NCBI GenBank assembly: GCA_021292105.1 | Contig: CM037871.1 | Location: 55,134,866 to 55,198,865, forward strand | Length of the DNA stretch: 64,000 nucleotides | Origin: Anadara kagoshimensis | Taxonomy: Eukaryota; Mollusca; Bivalvia; Arcoida; Arcidae | Reading direction: 5' to 3' | Part shown: positions 23,574 through 34,563 of the stretch, in pieces | Layout: each line of letters starts with the position of its first letter | Position numbering within the stretch: the stretch's first letter is position 1 | Notes under the pieces: generated by a model | Seen by the model: the letters and a program-made list of their open reading frames with translations, nothing else | Database searches by the model: none | Told to the model about the DNA's origin: nothing | Made by a program: the position numbers and the translations under genes

Positions 23574-23620
23574 AGCACTACTGATGAGGAATTGTATTCC
23601 GAAACGGCCGTCTAGTGCTG
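23574..23620 (+). ncRNA. Type I hammerhead ribozyme, copy 1
   Basis: Stem I is AGCACTA (23574-23580) paired with TAGTGCT (23613-23619). The core CTGATGA is at 23581-23587. Stem II is GGAAT/ATTCC with a TGT loop (23588-23600). GAAA is at 23601-23604. Stem III is the self-complementary ACGGCCGT, too short for a proper loop. Cleavage is expected after C23612 in GTC. Every conserved core base is present. Such a short stem III usually works better as a double hammerhead formed by two copies. Confidence 0.9.
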
Positions 23621-23873
23621 TAAAATTAAAACTGGTATAATATGTAATTTAAACCCCAGAGCCGATATCTCTGCTGGTGGCTGGTGCCCCGAGGATATCA
23701 CAAACTCAAACAAACTAAATTTCCTGCAAGTTAAAATTTGAAATTTCTCAAAAACTAAAGTATACTACCTCATGCAAAGTATTTCCTTAGCTTAATTTGG
23801 TAAAATATATTTTGGTCCTTTAGGTAGCTTTTTAACATTTCCAAAATAATTTTGGTTTCATAATTTTGGTCCA

Positions 23874-23920
23874 AGCACTACTGATGAGGAATTGTATTCC
23901 GAAACGGCCGTCTAGTGCTG
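23874..23920 (+). ncRNA. Type I hammerhead ribozyme, copy 2
   Basis: Base-for-base identical to copy 1, exactly 300 bp downstream. The predicted cut follows C23912. Cutting at both sites would release a 300 nt RNA (23613-23912). Confidence 0.9.
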
Positions 23921-23995
23921 TAAAATTAAAACTGGTATAATATGTAATACATTAAAAAGTGATTTATGTATTGTCACTTTTTATGTATTTTATGA

Positions 23996-25074
23996 TTACG
24001 TTGAAAAATTGGTATATATAAGTACTTTTGAAGCGAAAGCTATAATTCCGAAGGAAAATATTGGCAACAAATAAATATTTAACTTGCTCTTTATTATCAT
24101 AGTAAATACAGTACAGGGAATATAATTGTTTAATTTGAACATATTCCGGGTTCAGTGGTTATGCCAAATGAAGGTAAAGACCTTATTACTCAAGTTTATC
24201 ATTATCTCTCTTGCCTTAGAATATTTTTTATAAATAGTTAATTCAAGAGATTCATTCATATTGTCCTTAATTATCAAGCCAGTATCTAGTGTAATTGTTT
24301 GGGGACCGAAGCTGTAATAAAATAGAATTTATTACTAAACCATCGAGATTTTAATCTGAGTGAAATATCAAAGTAAGTGGATTGTGCTTCATGTTTGCCT
24401 TTTGACGTACAATAAATACATTTATTGTAAATCTGTTACAGTGAGTTTTCAATTAATTTATAATACAAACCCTGTGGCTGATTTAGAAACACTAACATAG
24501 TCTTTGTTTAATCCATATTATCGGATTTTGCTTGGTTCTGCAAGAATTGTTTGCAAATGCAAGGGAATGTTATACCATGGAACTACATAGCCTTATAATG
24601 CTCATAATGCAAAATAAATAAATAAATAATAAAAAAATTAAAGTAAAATTTAATTAAATTTAAAAAATATGAATTTATATTCTGAAATTGTTATTATTGA
24701 ATGTCGATAATTTGGTCTGCAATTAAGTATTTCTATGCACGTGTCTTTAAAAAATACACATTAAATTCCCGTATAACATCTTGAACAACATCAAAATTGT
24801 TTAAAAACTTTTTATATATATATTTATCATAGAAAATTTTAGTGAAGACATATTTTTCTTTTTTTGAACTGAGGCCAGACATTATAGGCCCTTGAAATGA
24901 ATTAAATATTACATATTAAAATCCTGAATATCTTGAAAATAACAAATTATTTAAAATATTAAATTTGATATATTTATCTTAGAAAAGGAATGGTTGTGAA
25001 ACTGAGGCCCGACATTGTAACGTCAAACAATTATATCCCATTGGCGGAAAACTCGATCGTCTTTAAACCCATCG
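23996..25074. other. Very AT-rich non-coding DNA
   Basis: No gene. An (AATA)n-like patch lies at 24612-24650. Near 24750-25020 two phrases recur (TTAAATTCCCGTATAACATC / TTAAAATCCTGAATATCTTG, then ACTGAGGCC.GACATT), indicating a local duplication of about 130 bp. Confidence 0.45.
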
Positions 25075-27600
25075 AACTCTTCAAATACTTACAAGTTTGT
25101 TTATATCACCGTTTAGAGCATTAAGCCTATCGACCCAAGATACTTTTTACCTACTTGTATGTTATTTATAACGTCACTCTTAAGTAAGATGTACGATTAT
25201 GTTACTTCAGCAACATCTCCAATTAACCCTCTACAGCAGTATATACAGACATTAACAAACTGCAATATGTTTTTAACGAAAATCATCTTCGTCCCAAAAT
25301 TAATTGTAGATTGTTATTATTTAAATAAGGATTTACAACATCCCAAAAGAAACAGTACAAGTTCACAAGATTTTTTACTTAGTATTTAAGAATATGGTTA
25401 TAATACACGTTGGATGATTTAGAGTGCTTCCAATAATACTCTTACCACACCACTTGACATAGTAGAGGGTTTTAGAGTTCATACACACAGACTTGTGGTG
25501 TCATTTAGTTGTTTACTTTTCAATTTAAGCAGTATAATACACAATAAAAAGAAAATATCCTAAAATAAAACAAAAATATATATTAAATCGCGAGGCGCCA
25601 TCAGCAAATAAAATTAAGGAATAGATGGACTGTCTGGATACTTGATGCTGGTGCATCATCAAAATTATAGCAATAAACACCCCAGTGTATATGAAATGGC
25701 GACAAATCACTTTGTATTTCTCACAAGAACATTAATATTAAGCTTTAGTTTTCTTTGTTGTCTTGCCCTAGGGCTTTATCCTGTTACTCTGGATTAACAA
25801 GGAGTTTCAAAGTCGGGAAATTATTTTCTATAGTCGCAAAATGTTCGTTCTTTCTTGTCTTGTTCATAGCATTTGCTTGTAAATTGTTTTCGGTTGCCGA
25901 AGTCGTTAACAGATACGTGGTTATGTTAAAAATCTTTTTTATGTTGATGAATGTTATGATTTATGAATAACATGAAAATTATTTGATCCTATTGTTTTGA
26001 TAAACATATTTGGCCACTCGTCATTTTCTATAAATAGAACAGTATTCCGAAAAGACCCCAGATAAGTTCACATACATATATTGGTACTAGTATTAAGACT
26101 GATGTTACTTACTTTAAACCCAACGCACACTTCAAAATACTTAATATTGTTTATAGCACCATTTAGAGTATTTAGTCTATCTATATTATAAAGCTCTTTT
26201 AACGTACTTGTTTCTTATTTATAATGTCCCCCTTTACAAAATATACGATTATGTTGCTTCGAAACCATTTTCAATAAAGCCTCTAACTGTATATACAGAC
26301 ATTAACAAGCTGCATTATGTTTTTAACGAAAATCACCTTCATTCCAAATTGATTGTGGATTGTTATTTTTAACGTTTAAAAGTAAACGTTATAATAATGA
26401 TGATTTACAATATCCTCTACAAACAGTACAAATACACAAGATTGTTTTACTTAAGATTTATGTAGCATTGGTTGTAAGTGGGTGCTTTCAATAATCTTGT
26501 AACCATAACAATTGACAGGGACACTAGTGGCTGTGCAATGTCGAGAACTTTAGAATATGTATTTGATGGAGTAGATGTGTCATTGGCTATTCTCATTTTG
26601 ATCATGTATATGTATCTAATTTAGGTACGGTTAGGGAAATCGTTCGAAAAAGCATCCAATTTAGGTAGTTCTTATACGTTGTATTTACAATATTAATCTT
26701 GATATTCTGCTAAGATTTGCAAAAAGCCAAACTTTTAATATTATAAAACATTGATTTTCGTTTCTCATCGGATGGTTTTGTCAGTAAATGGAACAGCACC
26801 ATTGATGCTTTCAGGACGTTTAACCCCGCCTTTTTGACGTCATTTCATCTTATCAACGCATTTAGCACCTCACAAAATCGGACTTGACGAGAGGTTGACA
26901 GGTGAAATGTAAACATTATTCTTGTCAATAAGTTTATAATGGAAAAAATCAGTAAGTGTAAATATAGCTTCTTGTGTTTTATCTACACAGTAGATCTACA
27001 ATATAAACAATTTGAAACTTGATAATTTTTTTTAAATTGCAAACGGTTTTGCATGCAAGGCGCTATCTAGATACTTTAATAGCAATGATATTTAACCAGT
27101 GAACAAACATGCGAGCCATGCTAATGTTTTAAAGAACAAGTCTCGGTGATAAAACGTTTTCATGTTTAAGCAGTGTAAATTGTCACAAAAAGAAGAGTTC
27201 TTAAAATAAAAATATTGATATATTACATCACGAGGCGCCATTAGCAAATGAAATTAATTAATAACTGGACTACCTGATGCTGATGTAATATTTCATCATC
27301 AAAGCCATGACAATGAACACCCTAGGGTATATAAAGTGGCGACATACGATTTTGCATGTGTAACAAGAAGACTTGTATTATTTTGTTTAAAAAGTAAATA
27401 CGATTTTATTCCTCCTCTAGGGTATAATCCTGATACTCTTGTTTAACAAGGAGTTCCAAAGTCTGGAAATTATTTTCTGTAATCGCATATTGTTCTTTTT
27501 TTTCTTATATTGTCTTGTTCATATCATATGCTTGTATCATTTTGTGTCTGGTTGCCATGGTTGTTTTCAAGTACTAGTACATGTTTTTGTGACATTGTTT
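25075..27600. repeat. Old direct duplication, two copies of a 0.9-1.5 kb block
   Basis: Copy 1 (25075-25990) and copy 2 (26110-27600) share two long segments in the same order. Segment a is 25075-25390 versus 26120-26470 (CAGTATATACAGACATTAAC, TTTTTAACGAAAATCA.CTTC, ACAGTACAA.T.CACAAGATT). Segment b is 25530-25900 versus 27170-27530 (CGAGGCGCCAT.AGCAAAT, CAATGAACACCC.AG.GTATAT, AACAAGGAGTT.CAAAGTC). Copy 2 holds about 700 bp of extra sequence between a and b. I could not find a gene in either copy; a TATA-like GTATATAAAGTGGCGACA is kept in segment b. Confidence 0.75.
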
Positions 27601-27847
27601 TATTTCAATATCTGTTAAGAATAATTAACATAAGATTGCTCTAATGCTACTGGTTTAATTAACTGATCCAACTACTTGTTGCAAAAGAAACAATTATTCA
27701 ACTGGTCTTATGCTGAAAAAATTGAAAAGATAATTTACGTGAAGAAAATGTAATTTTTGTGTCACCACTTCGCAATGAAAAAAATCGGTATTCCGAAAGA
27801 AGAAATGCAAGATCACCAAACCAGTATTAAGACTATAGGCCTTACCA
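27601..27847. other. AT-rich non-coding DNA
   Basis: No gene or recognised repeat. Confidence 0.4.
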
Positions 27848-27972
27848 AACGTACAATTCCGGAGCACACTACTTCACAGCCCTGGTATAAAGTCACGTGA
27901 TTAACTTAATTTTGCAGTTTTCAAGGTTTTAACTTTGCTATGATTGTAATTTAGACATGGACTTGATTGATA
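27848..27972 (+). mobile_element. YIDD-type RT retroelement, 3' terminus only
   Basis: CAATTCCGGAGCACACTACT, then AGTCACGTGATTAACTTAA, then TGTAATTTAGACATGGACTT. Diverged. Confidence 0.7.
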
Positions 27973-28645
27973 TAAATATTCACAATTTCCCATCAGAAAC
28001 GGCATAGAATTTAAAGAGAAATAGCAACTATTTAGCAAAGACAAGCCATAACAAAATAAAAAGAATAAGAAACATTATCATTATAAAATGGCGCGTTATT
28101 CTCTTGCATGATAGATTAAATAATTAAAATGTTGGTGCCGTGACTTTTTCTTTGATTCATCGTTTAACCGGTAATCGGACATAATAATCCATCTTTAGGG
28201 ACAATAATCTAACACAAAACATATATAATTGTGTGAAGATTTATTTTTGTGTACTCTACATACTCGGCCATTACATCAAATAATCTAATTACAGAATTTG
28301 TTTATTAAATTATTTCGTTAAAAGAGAACATTATGGTCGTAAACACTTGGAAGTGATTGAGTACCACTGTCAATTAAAACGTACATTCTTTATCTCACCG
28401 AACTACAGGTATCGGTATCGTATTTATTTAGTTCCGAAAATAAAACATGATGGAATACCAGTGTTCAAAGAGTTTACACCAACCTTTACTGATGAAAAGT
28501 ACAAATTATGTGACTGAAAAATGTTACGCTTTCTGATGTTGCCAAATTGCTGGTAAATAACATGTACTAGACAATAGTCAATGTAACCAAAAACACAAAA
28601 TCAACTAAACATTGTGAAATGATTAATTGATAAACACGTCGTGTC
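27973..28645. other. AT-rich non-coding DNA
   Basis: No gene or recognised repeat. The stretch just before 28646 may be eroded RT sequence. Confidence 0.4.
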
Positions 28646-29345
28646 TTGAACCTGCAGAACCTAGTTAAGTCTGGAGAGAAGACTGTCGCCAAATCATTCA
28701 ACTCCACGTACAGATATATAGATGACGTTCTGTCTCTTAACAATCTTAAATTTGTTGACTACGTTAATGTCGTCTATCCTAGTGAGCTTGAAATAAAAGA
28801 TACGACTGATTCCTCAAGTTCTCTTATGCCTGAATTATGACGCCGACGAAAGGCTACATTTGAACCTTTATGACAAACGTGATGGCTTCAATTTTTCTAT
28901 TGTCAACTTTCCCTTTTCTATGCGACAGTACACCTGCTCCTCCTGCTTATGGTGTATGTGCTTCCCAAATAATACGCTATGGTAGAGCTTGCTCCCACTA
29001 CGGGGACTTTGTATAACGGAGCAAACTGCTTGCAATAAATTGTTGACCCAGGGATATTGCTTATTGTCTAGTCTTATCAAAGACCTAAAAGTTTTATGGT
29101 CGTCATCACAGTATTGTTGATAAGTTTCCTGTCTCTGTGTAAAGGATTACCCTGGATGTATTTGACGTCCTAAAGTTTCATGTTCCTTTCACACAATTTT
29201 GATTACACACGTGGCGGGTGAAACGGAGCACTCGACCTCATTTACCTGGTAAAAGTTCACGTCTTTAACCTAACTTGTCAGTTCCAAAGTTTTTACTTTG
29301 CTTCTGGATTGTGATTTGGACATGGATTAATGTGTGTGTTTTTTA
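28646..29345 (+). mobile_element. YIDD-type RT retroelement, C-terminal RT and 3' end
   Basis: The frame from 28646 reads about 64 codons containing FNSTYRYIDDVLSLNN, the catalytic YIDD box (motif C), then VVYPSELEIKDTTD, the next conserved block. A decayed C-terminal part, the 3' region and the terminus (GTGATTTGGACATGGATTAA near 29310) follow. It is broken in several places. The RT style (LPKLHKNP block in the longer copy at 42940, RYIDD here) fits Penelope-like elements. It lacks recognisable endonuclease sequence, so the class stays tentative. Confidence 0.8.
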
Positions 29346-30022
29346 ATTGTCCTTTCTGTCAAATCTCTTATAGTTTTTGTTTATGCTATAACAAGGATGC
29401 AGCTTGATGCCAATTAAGTTATTATTGTATTATTGTTTAGTCAGATATTGCGTTAATCTGAAAATAAAGTAAATATATATAGAAGATATAGGAAAAACAC
29501 AACGTCTTCATATGTATCTATTAATGTAAACTTAATTCGAGAATTGGACATTGATGGTGACAGTTACATTAAAATAGAGTTTTCTGAATCAATATGATTT
29601 TAAAGTAAGATTTTATCCATTATACTTTAGATGAAGCGTGAACATTAGTTAGCTACATAGCTATATTTCATATAAATGTTTGCTGCATTACTGAGTTTAA
29701 AATAAAAAACCATTAGAAGATACATTACAAGATTTATTTTGATGTCACACTGACACAAGATAAACATCACACCTTTTTTACATGATTGTTGTTTTTATTG
29801 AAATTGAAATAGCAGCACCTATTTACCCTCATTGATTATTGCATGCTCGTATAATTCCAAACCGTATCGTGCTTTATATTCTTTACGTTATATAGAACAT
29901 TATTTAGATTTATGCTTATGTTGCTTAGTTAAAATTTTACCATAATGTCAGTCCAGAACCATATTTTACACTTAAATTTATAGAATAAACAATAATGGAA
30001 GTGTACCCAAATGATATAAGTA
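29346..30022. other. AT-rich non-coding DNA
   Basis: No gene or recognised repeat. Confidence 0.45.
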
Positions 30023-30185
30023 CTACAGAACCTGCCTTAAGGGACCACCTCTATATAAGGACCACCTATTTTAAAGGCCACTAAATGGTTATCCAAATTG
30101 CTTCTTCGTTATGTTATTTGAACCTGTATAAAAAGGTCATGTATTCATAAAGGCCACTTTTACTGGTTTTTATCTTCGTTGGCGT
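30023..30185. mobile_element. Inverted-repeat element with GGACCACCT motif, partial
   Basis: Starts TACAGAACCTGCCTTAAGGG, then ACCACCTCTATATAAGGACC, and contains ATAAAGGCCACTTTTACTGG. A fuller copy in opposite orientation lies at 33609-33790. A further piece (CTTTATAGACAGGTGGCC) is at 49457. Confidence 0.65.
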
Positions 30186-30576
30186 TTACATACATGTTTG
30201 ACTGTAATTAAATAATATTCTTGGTAATAGTCAGAAACATAAGATAGTCAGAGGAAACCAAGAACATGTCGCACATAAGATAAACACATTGACGCTGCTA
30301 TCGGTAATATATAACAGCCAGACTTAGATTTATTTTCTATTTTTCCAGATAATTCTGTAATCCATTATTTAAACTTTCCTTAACAGCTCAGAGTAATTAA
30401 ATTTAAATCCAATTTACCCATCTTTTTATTCTGTCTAGCTCTGATAACAATTCCAACTAGATAATTGGAATTGCAACCAGTTCTTAAATTCTAAAATAAA
30501 ATGTCACAAATGTTATATGATATTCCCTGATAGAAAAGCGAAATTAGAAAAGGAGATATCCTTGTCTGATTTTATG
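30186..30576. other. AT-rich non-coding DNA
   Basis: No gene or recognised repeat. Confidence 0.4.
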
Positions 30577-30635
30577 TGCCATATACCATTTTTTGAATTT
30601 AATCATAAAATATATTCAAAAAATGGTATATGGCA
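30577..30635. repeat. Perfect 22 bp inverted repeat (hairpin)
   Basis: The left arm TGCCATATACCATTTTTTGA + AT (30577-30598) and its exact reverse complement (30614-30635) enclose a 15 nt loop. The loop region ATTTAATCATAAAATA resembles the target of the retrozyme at 23459. No transposon-like flanks are obvious. Confidence 0.9.
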
Positions 30636-31499
30636 TATGCATTATCATGAATCAAATTTCCTTTCATCGAAATCTAATACAAGTCTGAAAAGTCTGAACG
30701 ATATTATTTTCAAGTTTCGAATGATCATAACTAGTGTATCTGATATTTAAAAAAAGTATTTAGCCAATACATAACCTGTAACAAAAAAAAAGTTCCAGAC
30801 CGTTCCATCACATGATCACTACTCCATTCCTGTTTAACCAATTCAATGCACTTGAAATTACAGTAGGATTTCCAATATAAAGATGGATATAGATTCCGGA
30901 GACGGGAACAGACTAATATCATTTACAAGTTATAAGTATGACTTATACGTTATTTATACTAAAACAGATAACCTACCTAACTGAAACATCACCAATAAGG
31001 AGTCTGTCACCATCGTAATTGGAAATCAATTTAATAATAAAAAACCTCAAAATATTAAGATCACCTGTCTATAAAGCATGCATATTTACTGTATTTCCAA
31101 GTTTCCAAGTGCATTGTGTTGGTTAAATATGGAATTATTAATCATGTTCACTGTTCATTGGAGATCAAAGTAATGAATTATAAGTTTACTTAGAAACTTA
31201 GAAGAAAAAGAATAAAATTTACTTGTTCAGAATCCTCGATTTTAAATATAAAAACAATATGCACGAAGTGGCTAAGCGTGGTAAAAAGAACCCAAGATAC
31301 ATTTTAATTTTTGTTCAATGCTTCATCAGCATTCATTATTATGTCATTAATTTTAAACAGAACACCGTAAAGGCCCCATGCATTGATGCTATATATTTGA
31401 ATTTTCAGTCATCCACGCATTTTTTTTAAATTCTCTCTAGCAGGGAATTTTCCAGTTCGACAAGAAAAGTAAAACGCACATTGCGACCACTGATTGTTT
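30636..31499. other. AT-rich non-coding DNA
   Basis: No gene. Short open stretches have no support. Confidence 0.4.
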
Positions 31500-31812
31500 T
31501 GCTATGATATATCAGCCAAATCTTATCAGGGGCCTCAAAAAGTTTTATGGTCTTCATCACAGTATTGTTGATATGTATGGTGTTTGTGTATATAACGTTA
31601 TACTGATTATAAAGTAACAAAGCTCCATGTTCTTTTCATTCTCACATTTGATTACACACGTGGCCGGTATAGCTAACTAAACAGGAGGTGCTTACCCCTT
31701 CGGAGAACCCGGATGGAATCCCATGTGTTTAACGTCATTAACCAGATTCAAAGTTTTAAGTTTGGTTTGGGATTGTGATTTGGATATTGATTGGTGTGTT
31801 GTTGTTGATTTT
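31500..31812 (+). mobile_element. YIDD-type RT retroelement, 3' fragment
   Basis: CTCAAAAAGTTTTATGGTCT, then CATCACAGTATTGTTGATA, then TAGCTAACTAAACAGGAGGT, ending GGGATTGTGATTTGGATATT. Truncated at its 5' side. Confidence 0.78.
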
Positions 31813-31954
31813 AAAATATATCATTCTATATATTGGTGTTAAAAACAATGGAGATAATTGCTCGAATTATCGAGTTACTCTTTTTTCACAAAACCTAAAA
31901 TTTATCTTTAACTACTTGGAGTTATATCTAACAGAAAAGTGTACAAATATCACA

Positions 31955-32300
31955 TGTATTTTGTTGACACGCAAGTTACTACCAAGATGAAATAATATTA
32001 ACGACTGGGAATTGTAACAAGGATAACACATTTGTCGTATTGTCTTAGTACAAGTAATTTGAAATATAGCAAAAGGAATAAAATAAAGTATCATTACGAA
32101 ATAAATTTGTCTTGCATCCCAGAATATGGCGTGTATTTTGTTGATGAACGGTTAGGTAACTAACATGATGTGTTTATGTGAACGTTTGGGAATTGTAATC
32201 ATAATAGCACATATTGTCTTAAAATTTGAGATAAAGCTATTATTGTTAGAGAGATAACAACTAAAGCATCATCATGGGAAATATTTTCTTGCATCTTGTG
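31955..32300. repeat. Tandem duplication, two units of about 175 bp
   Basis: The units at about 31955-32117 and 32128-32300 share TGTATTTTGTTGA, GGGAATTGTAA, ATAACACAT/ATAGCACAT, TATTGTCTTA and TTTCTTGCATC. Moderately diverged. Confidence 0.7.
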
Positions 32301-32669
32301 TAGAAAAAATAATAAAAAGAGCCGTGAAAATACATCAATATTTCATCCCCCTTTGCAAGATAGCCTATATGCACAGATTTATCGATGCAATCAACAACAG
32401 ACTTTATATACATGTATCATTGCATAATATATTTATCTTGGTTTTTACTATACTTTTGTAACAAAAGTTGTTTAAAGCATATTTTAGTCGAAGAGGTGAA
32501 CACAAAATGTAAACAGATTCCCTTTGGCTATTACCTAAATACCGTATACCGTAACCCAATGCAGATACAATTGTTACAAGATACGGAAAAACTTTGTTGT
32601 TTTATTTTGATACTCATCGTTGGTTTATATAATTTCAAACAATGTGAAAAAACTTAAAAGCTTTGATGA
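32301..32669. other. AT-rich non-coding DNA
   Basis: A 90-codon open stretch (32385-32657) has no recognisable domain. I do not regard it as a gene. Confidence 0.4.
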
Positions 32670-32933
32670 ACAAAAATTACAAATGGTTCAATTTTCACAA
32701 TTTTTGCCTCCACATATGAAATTCAGTCGTGATGCAGACGCTCCTGGCCATATGACAACTTAGTTATAATACTAAGATACATGTACAAGTGTTCTCTATT
32801 GTTGTCGCTTTTTTCTAATTGATACTTGGTTTGTTTTGTACTTTGTTACGTTTTATACAAAGATGCAGATAATACTAATCATACTGAAGTCTTAGAGATA
32901 TAAAAACTCTACGAGCAGAACCACCTCTTTATT

Positions 32934-33113
32934 TACAGTTCATTAAAGTTTAACTTTAGTTCATCGGTAGTTCATCTGGACCCCTCATTAGCTATATCAC
33001 GACAACGTTTTGCCAGGTGTTATCAATATTTCGGTAGCTACTAGCTATCCATATCGCGGCCTCTTGACAGCCAAGCCTCGGCTCCTTTTAGCCAGTCCAG
33101 TGTTTGTACTGTA
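32934..33113. mobile_element. TACAGTACAGA-family TIR element, diverged
   Basis: TACAGTTCATTAAAGTTTAAC on the left, TTTGTACTGTA on the right. The interior (AGTTCATCTGGACCCCTCATTAGC, TCGGTAGCTACTAGCTATCC) matches the copy at 62470. Confidence 0.6.
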
Positions 33114-33608
33114 TGAATGTCAATTTTAATGTGATATAAACTACTAAGTAGATTAGGCTTTAAGGTTTTTACAATGATAATAAAGAATCTGTAAAGACAT
33201 ATAAAAGCTGGCAAACAGTCTGATGTGTCCATTAACAGTCTTTTATCCAAGTTATTTTATAAATGCTTGTAACATTCAGGTTTTATGAAAAGATATAATG
33301 ATAATGATTTGAGCAGTGAAGTAACCGTATGTCTTCCTCATCAGACTGATTTATTTGTAATGTCCTTTAGTAAGTCATGGTAATGATTCAAAAGCAACGC
33401 AGTGTCATCATATCGACCATTATCTTGTAGTGTCGTGATCTAAATAGATTGTAAGGTAAACTTCCGATGGCTATGTTTGCTGTCAACAATGATGCTTATT
33501 TTTGACTCATTGAATATGTCACTTTGACTTTCATATTTCTGATAAAAGAATCAGTGAAATCTATTTAACTTGGCCATTTTTTGCAGACAACAGGTGTATG
33601 AACACAAT

Positions 33609-33790
33609 ACAATCAACCCTGTCTATAAAGTACACTCGAGAGAACCAGTAAAAGTGACCTTTATGGGAGGTGGCCTTTATATATAGGTTAAAATAATACG
33701 AATAATGAACAATTGGGATCCCTTTCTACGGGCCTTTATAAGCAGGCGACCCTTATATATAAGCGGCCTTTAAGGCAGGCTGGACTGTAT
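33609..33790. mobile_element. Inverted-repeat element with GGTGGCCTTTAT motif
   Basis: About 180 bp, from TACAATCAACCCTGTCTATAAAG to GGCCTTTAAGGCAGGCTGGACTGTA. The ends are imperfect inverted repeats. Opposite orientation to 30023-30185. Confidence 0.65.
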
Positions 33791-34224
33791 AATCACCATC
33801 TGAATAAAACAAATCGTATGAATTAGTAGTGCAAGAAATAAAGGATTAAACAATATAACTACAGATAATGTTGCCTTCCTTATTCAGGAGTAATATATTG
33901 CAGTCGCATAGTCGAAAATAATCCCTGAAGGAGTCATAAATAATGACATTTTTCTGTGTTAATTTGGCTTTTTATACAGTGCTTTGGTGATGGAACTCTG
34001 AAATTTATAGAATCCTTTTCCATATCAGTATAAAATTAGGATGAAAACAATGTATAGTATCACATACAGAAATGATTAATATTTCGTGATGTCAGCGTCT
34101 TGTAATGAATCTGTAACAAAGCTGTAAGTAATGACACTTATGTTAAAGTAGACATTGACACTTTTCAGCTTCTAGAAAATCATCGAAGCCAGTGACACAT
34201 TAATTTGTTTTCATTCCTATTTTG

Positions 34225-34563
34225 TTATTGAGTAAACAATTTCAAAACATTGTTATATTTCTGACAATACAGGCAAATGATACAGAAACCTGAAGCTGAA
34301 TAGATACATAAGGCAACAGGCAAAGTAACAGTTAGCTTGACAACACCAAAATACACCCAACAGAAATTAAAAAGAAAAAAGAATGGAGCTGATATATTAA
34401 TCATGATTTTAGAGCACTTATATCGACTGTGGACTGGCACTGGATCTAACTGCAAAGTAGTATCTGATCTGGTGGTTAAATACAAAACATGTACATACAA
34501 TTCTAACACATTCATCCAGTTACCTTTGTAACAATTTCTACCAAAAAACCCCCAACATACCAA
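34225..34563 (-). other. Open frame in duplicated block Z (possible gene relic)
   Basis: The minus strand is open for 112 codons. It contains LQLDPVPVHSR followed by two hydrophobic stretches (about residues 53-72 and 75-99). The corresponding place in block Z' (44673-44855, minus) is open for 60 codons and reads LDLVSVQSR followed by hydrophobic sequence. The shared L-D-V-V-SR spacing in copies otherwise diverged is suggestive, but the match is weak. No domain recognised. Confidence 0.25.

Larger units (their letters stand above)
23468..23956 (+). mobile_element. Retrozyme: 1.5-mer of a 300 bp unit with two hammerheads
   Basis: Direct copies of a stretch of about 173 bp (23476-23648 and 23776-23948) lie exactly 300 bp apart. 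Each contains an identical hammerhead ribozyme. AATACATTAAA occurs at both edges (23468-23478 and 23946-23956), as expected for an 11 bp target-site duplication. There is no protein-coding capacity. Such units are transcribed, cut by the ribozymes into single 300 nt RNAs that can be circularised, and re-inserted by a partner reverse transcriptase. The few differences between the copies (for example CTTTGGGTAG versus CTTTAGGTAG) suggest a fairly recent insertion. Confidence 0.85.
23459..23995. repeat. Near-perfect inverted repeat split by the retrozyme
   Basis: With the 467 bp insertion and one 11 bp flank left out of account, the surrounding sequence is an inverted repeat. The left arm runs from AATCATAAAATACATT through AAAAAGTGA, and the right arm (TCACTTTTTATG then TATTTTATGATT) ends at 23995. 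The arms are about 24 bp, differ by one extra T, and enclose an 11 nt loop. Confidence 0.75.
32670..34215. repeat. Duplicated block X (oldest copy)
   Basis: Homologous to 36530-39470 and to 40329-42930. Shared text includes GAAATTCAGTCGTGATGCAG, ATTTGAGCAGTG.AGTAAC, CATCAGACTGATTTATTTGT, AACTACAGATAATGTTGCCT and GGCTTTTTATACAGTGCTTT. It lacks the RT and SINE insertions found in the younger copies, but holds two short elements of its own (32934-33113 and 33609-33790). Confidence 0.78.

Noticed and set aside
33320-33345. Minus-strand CTGATGAGG as a hammerhead core in block X
   Set aside because: No GAAA at the right distance and no paired stems.
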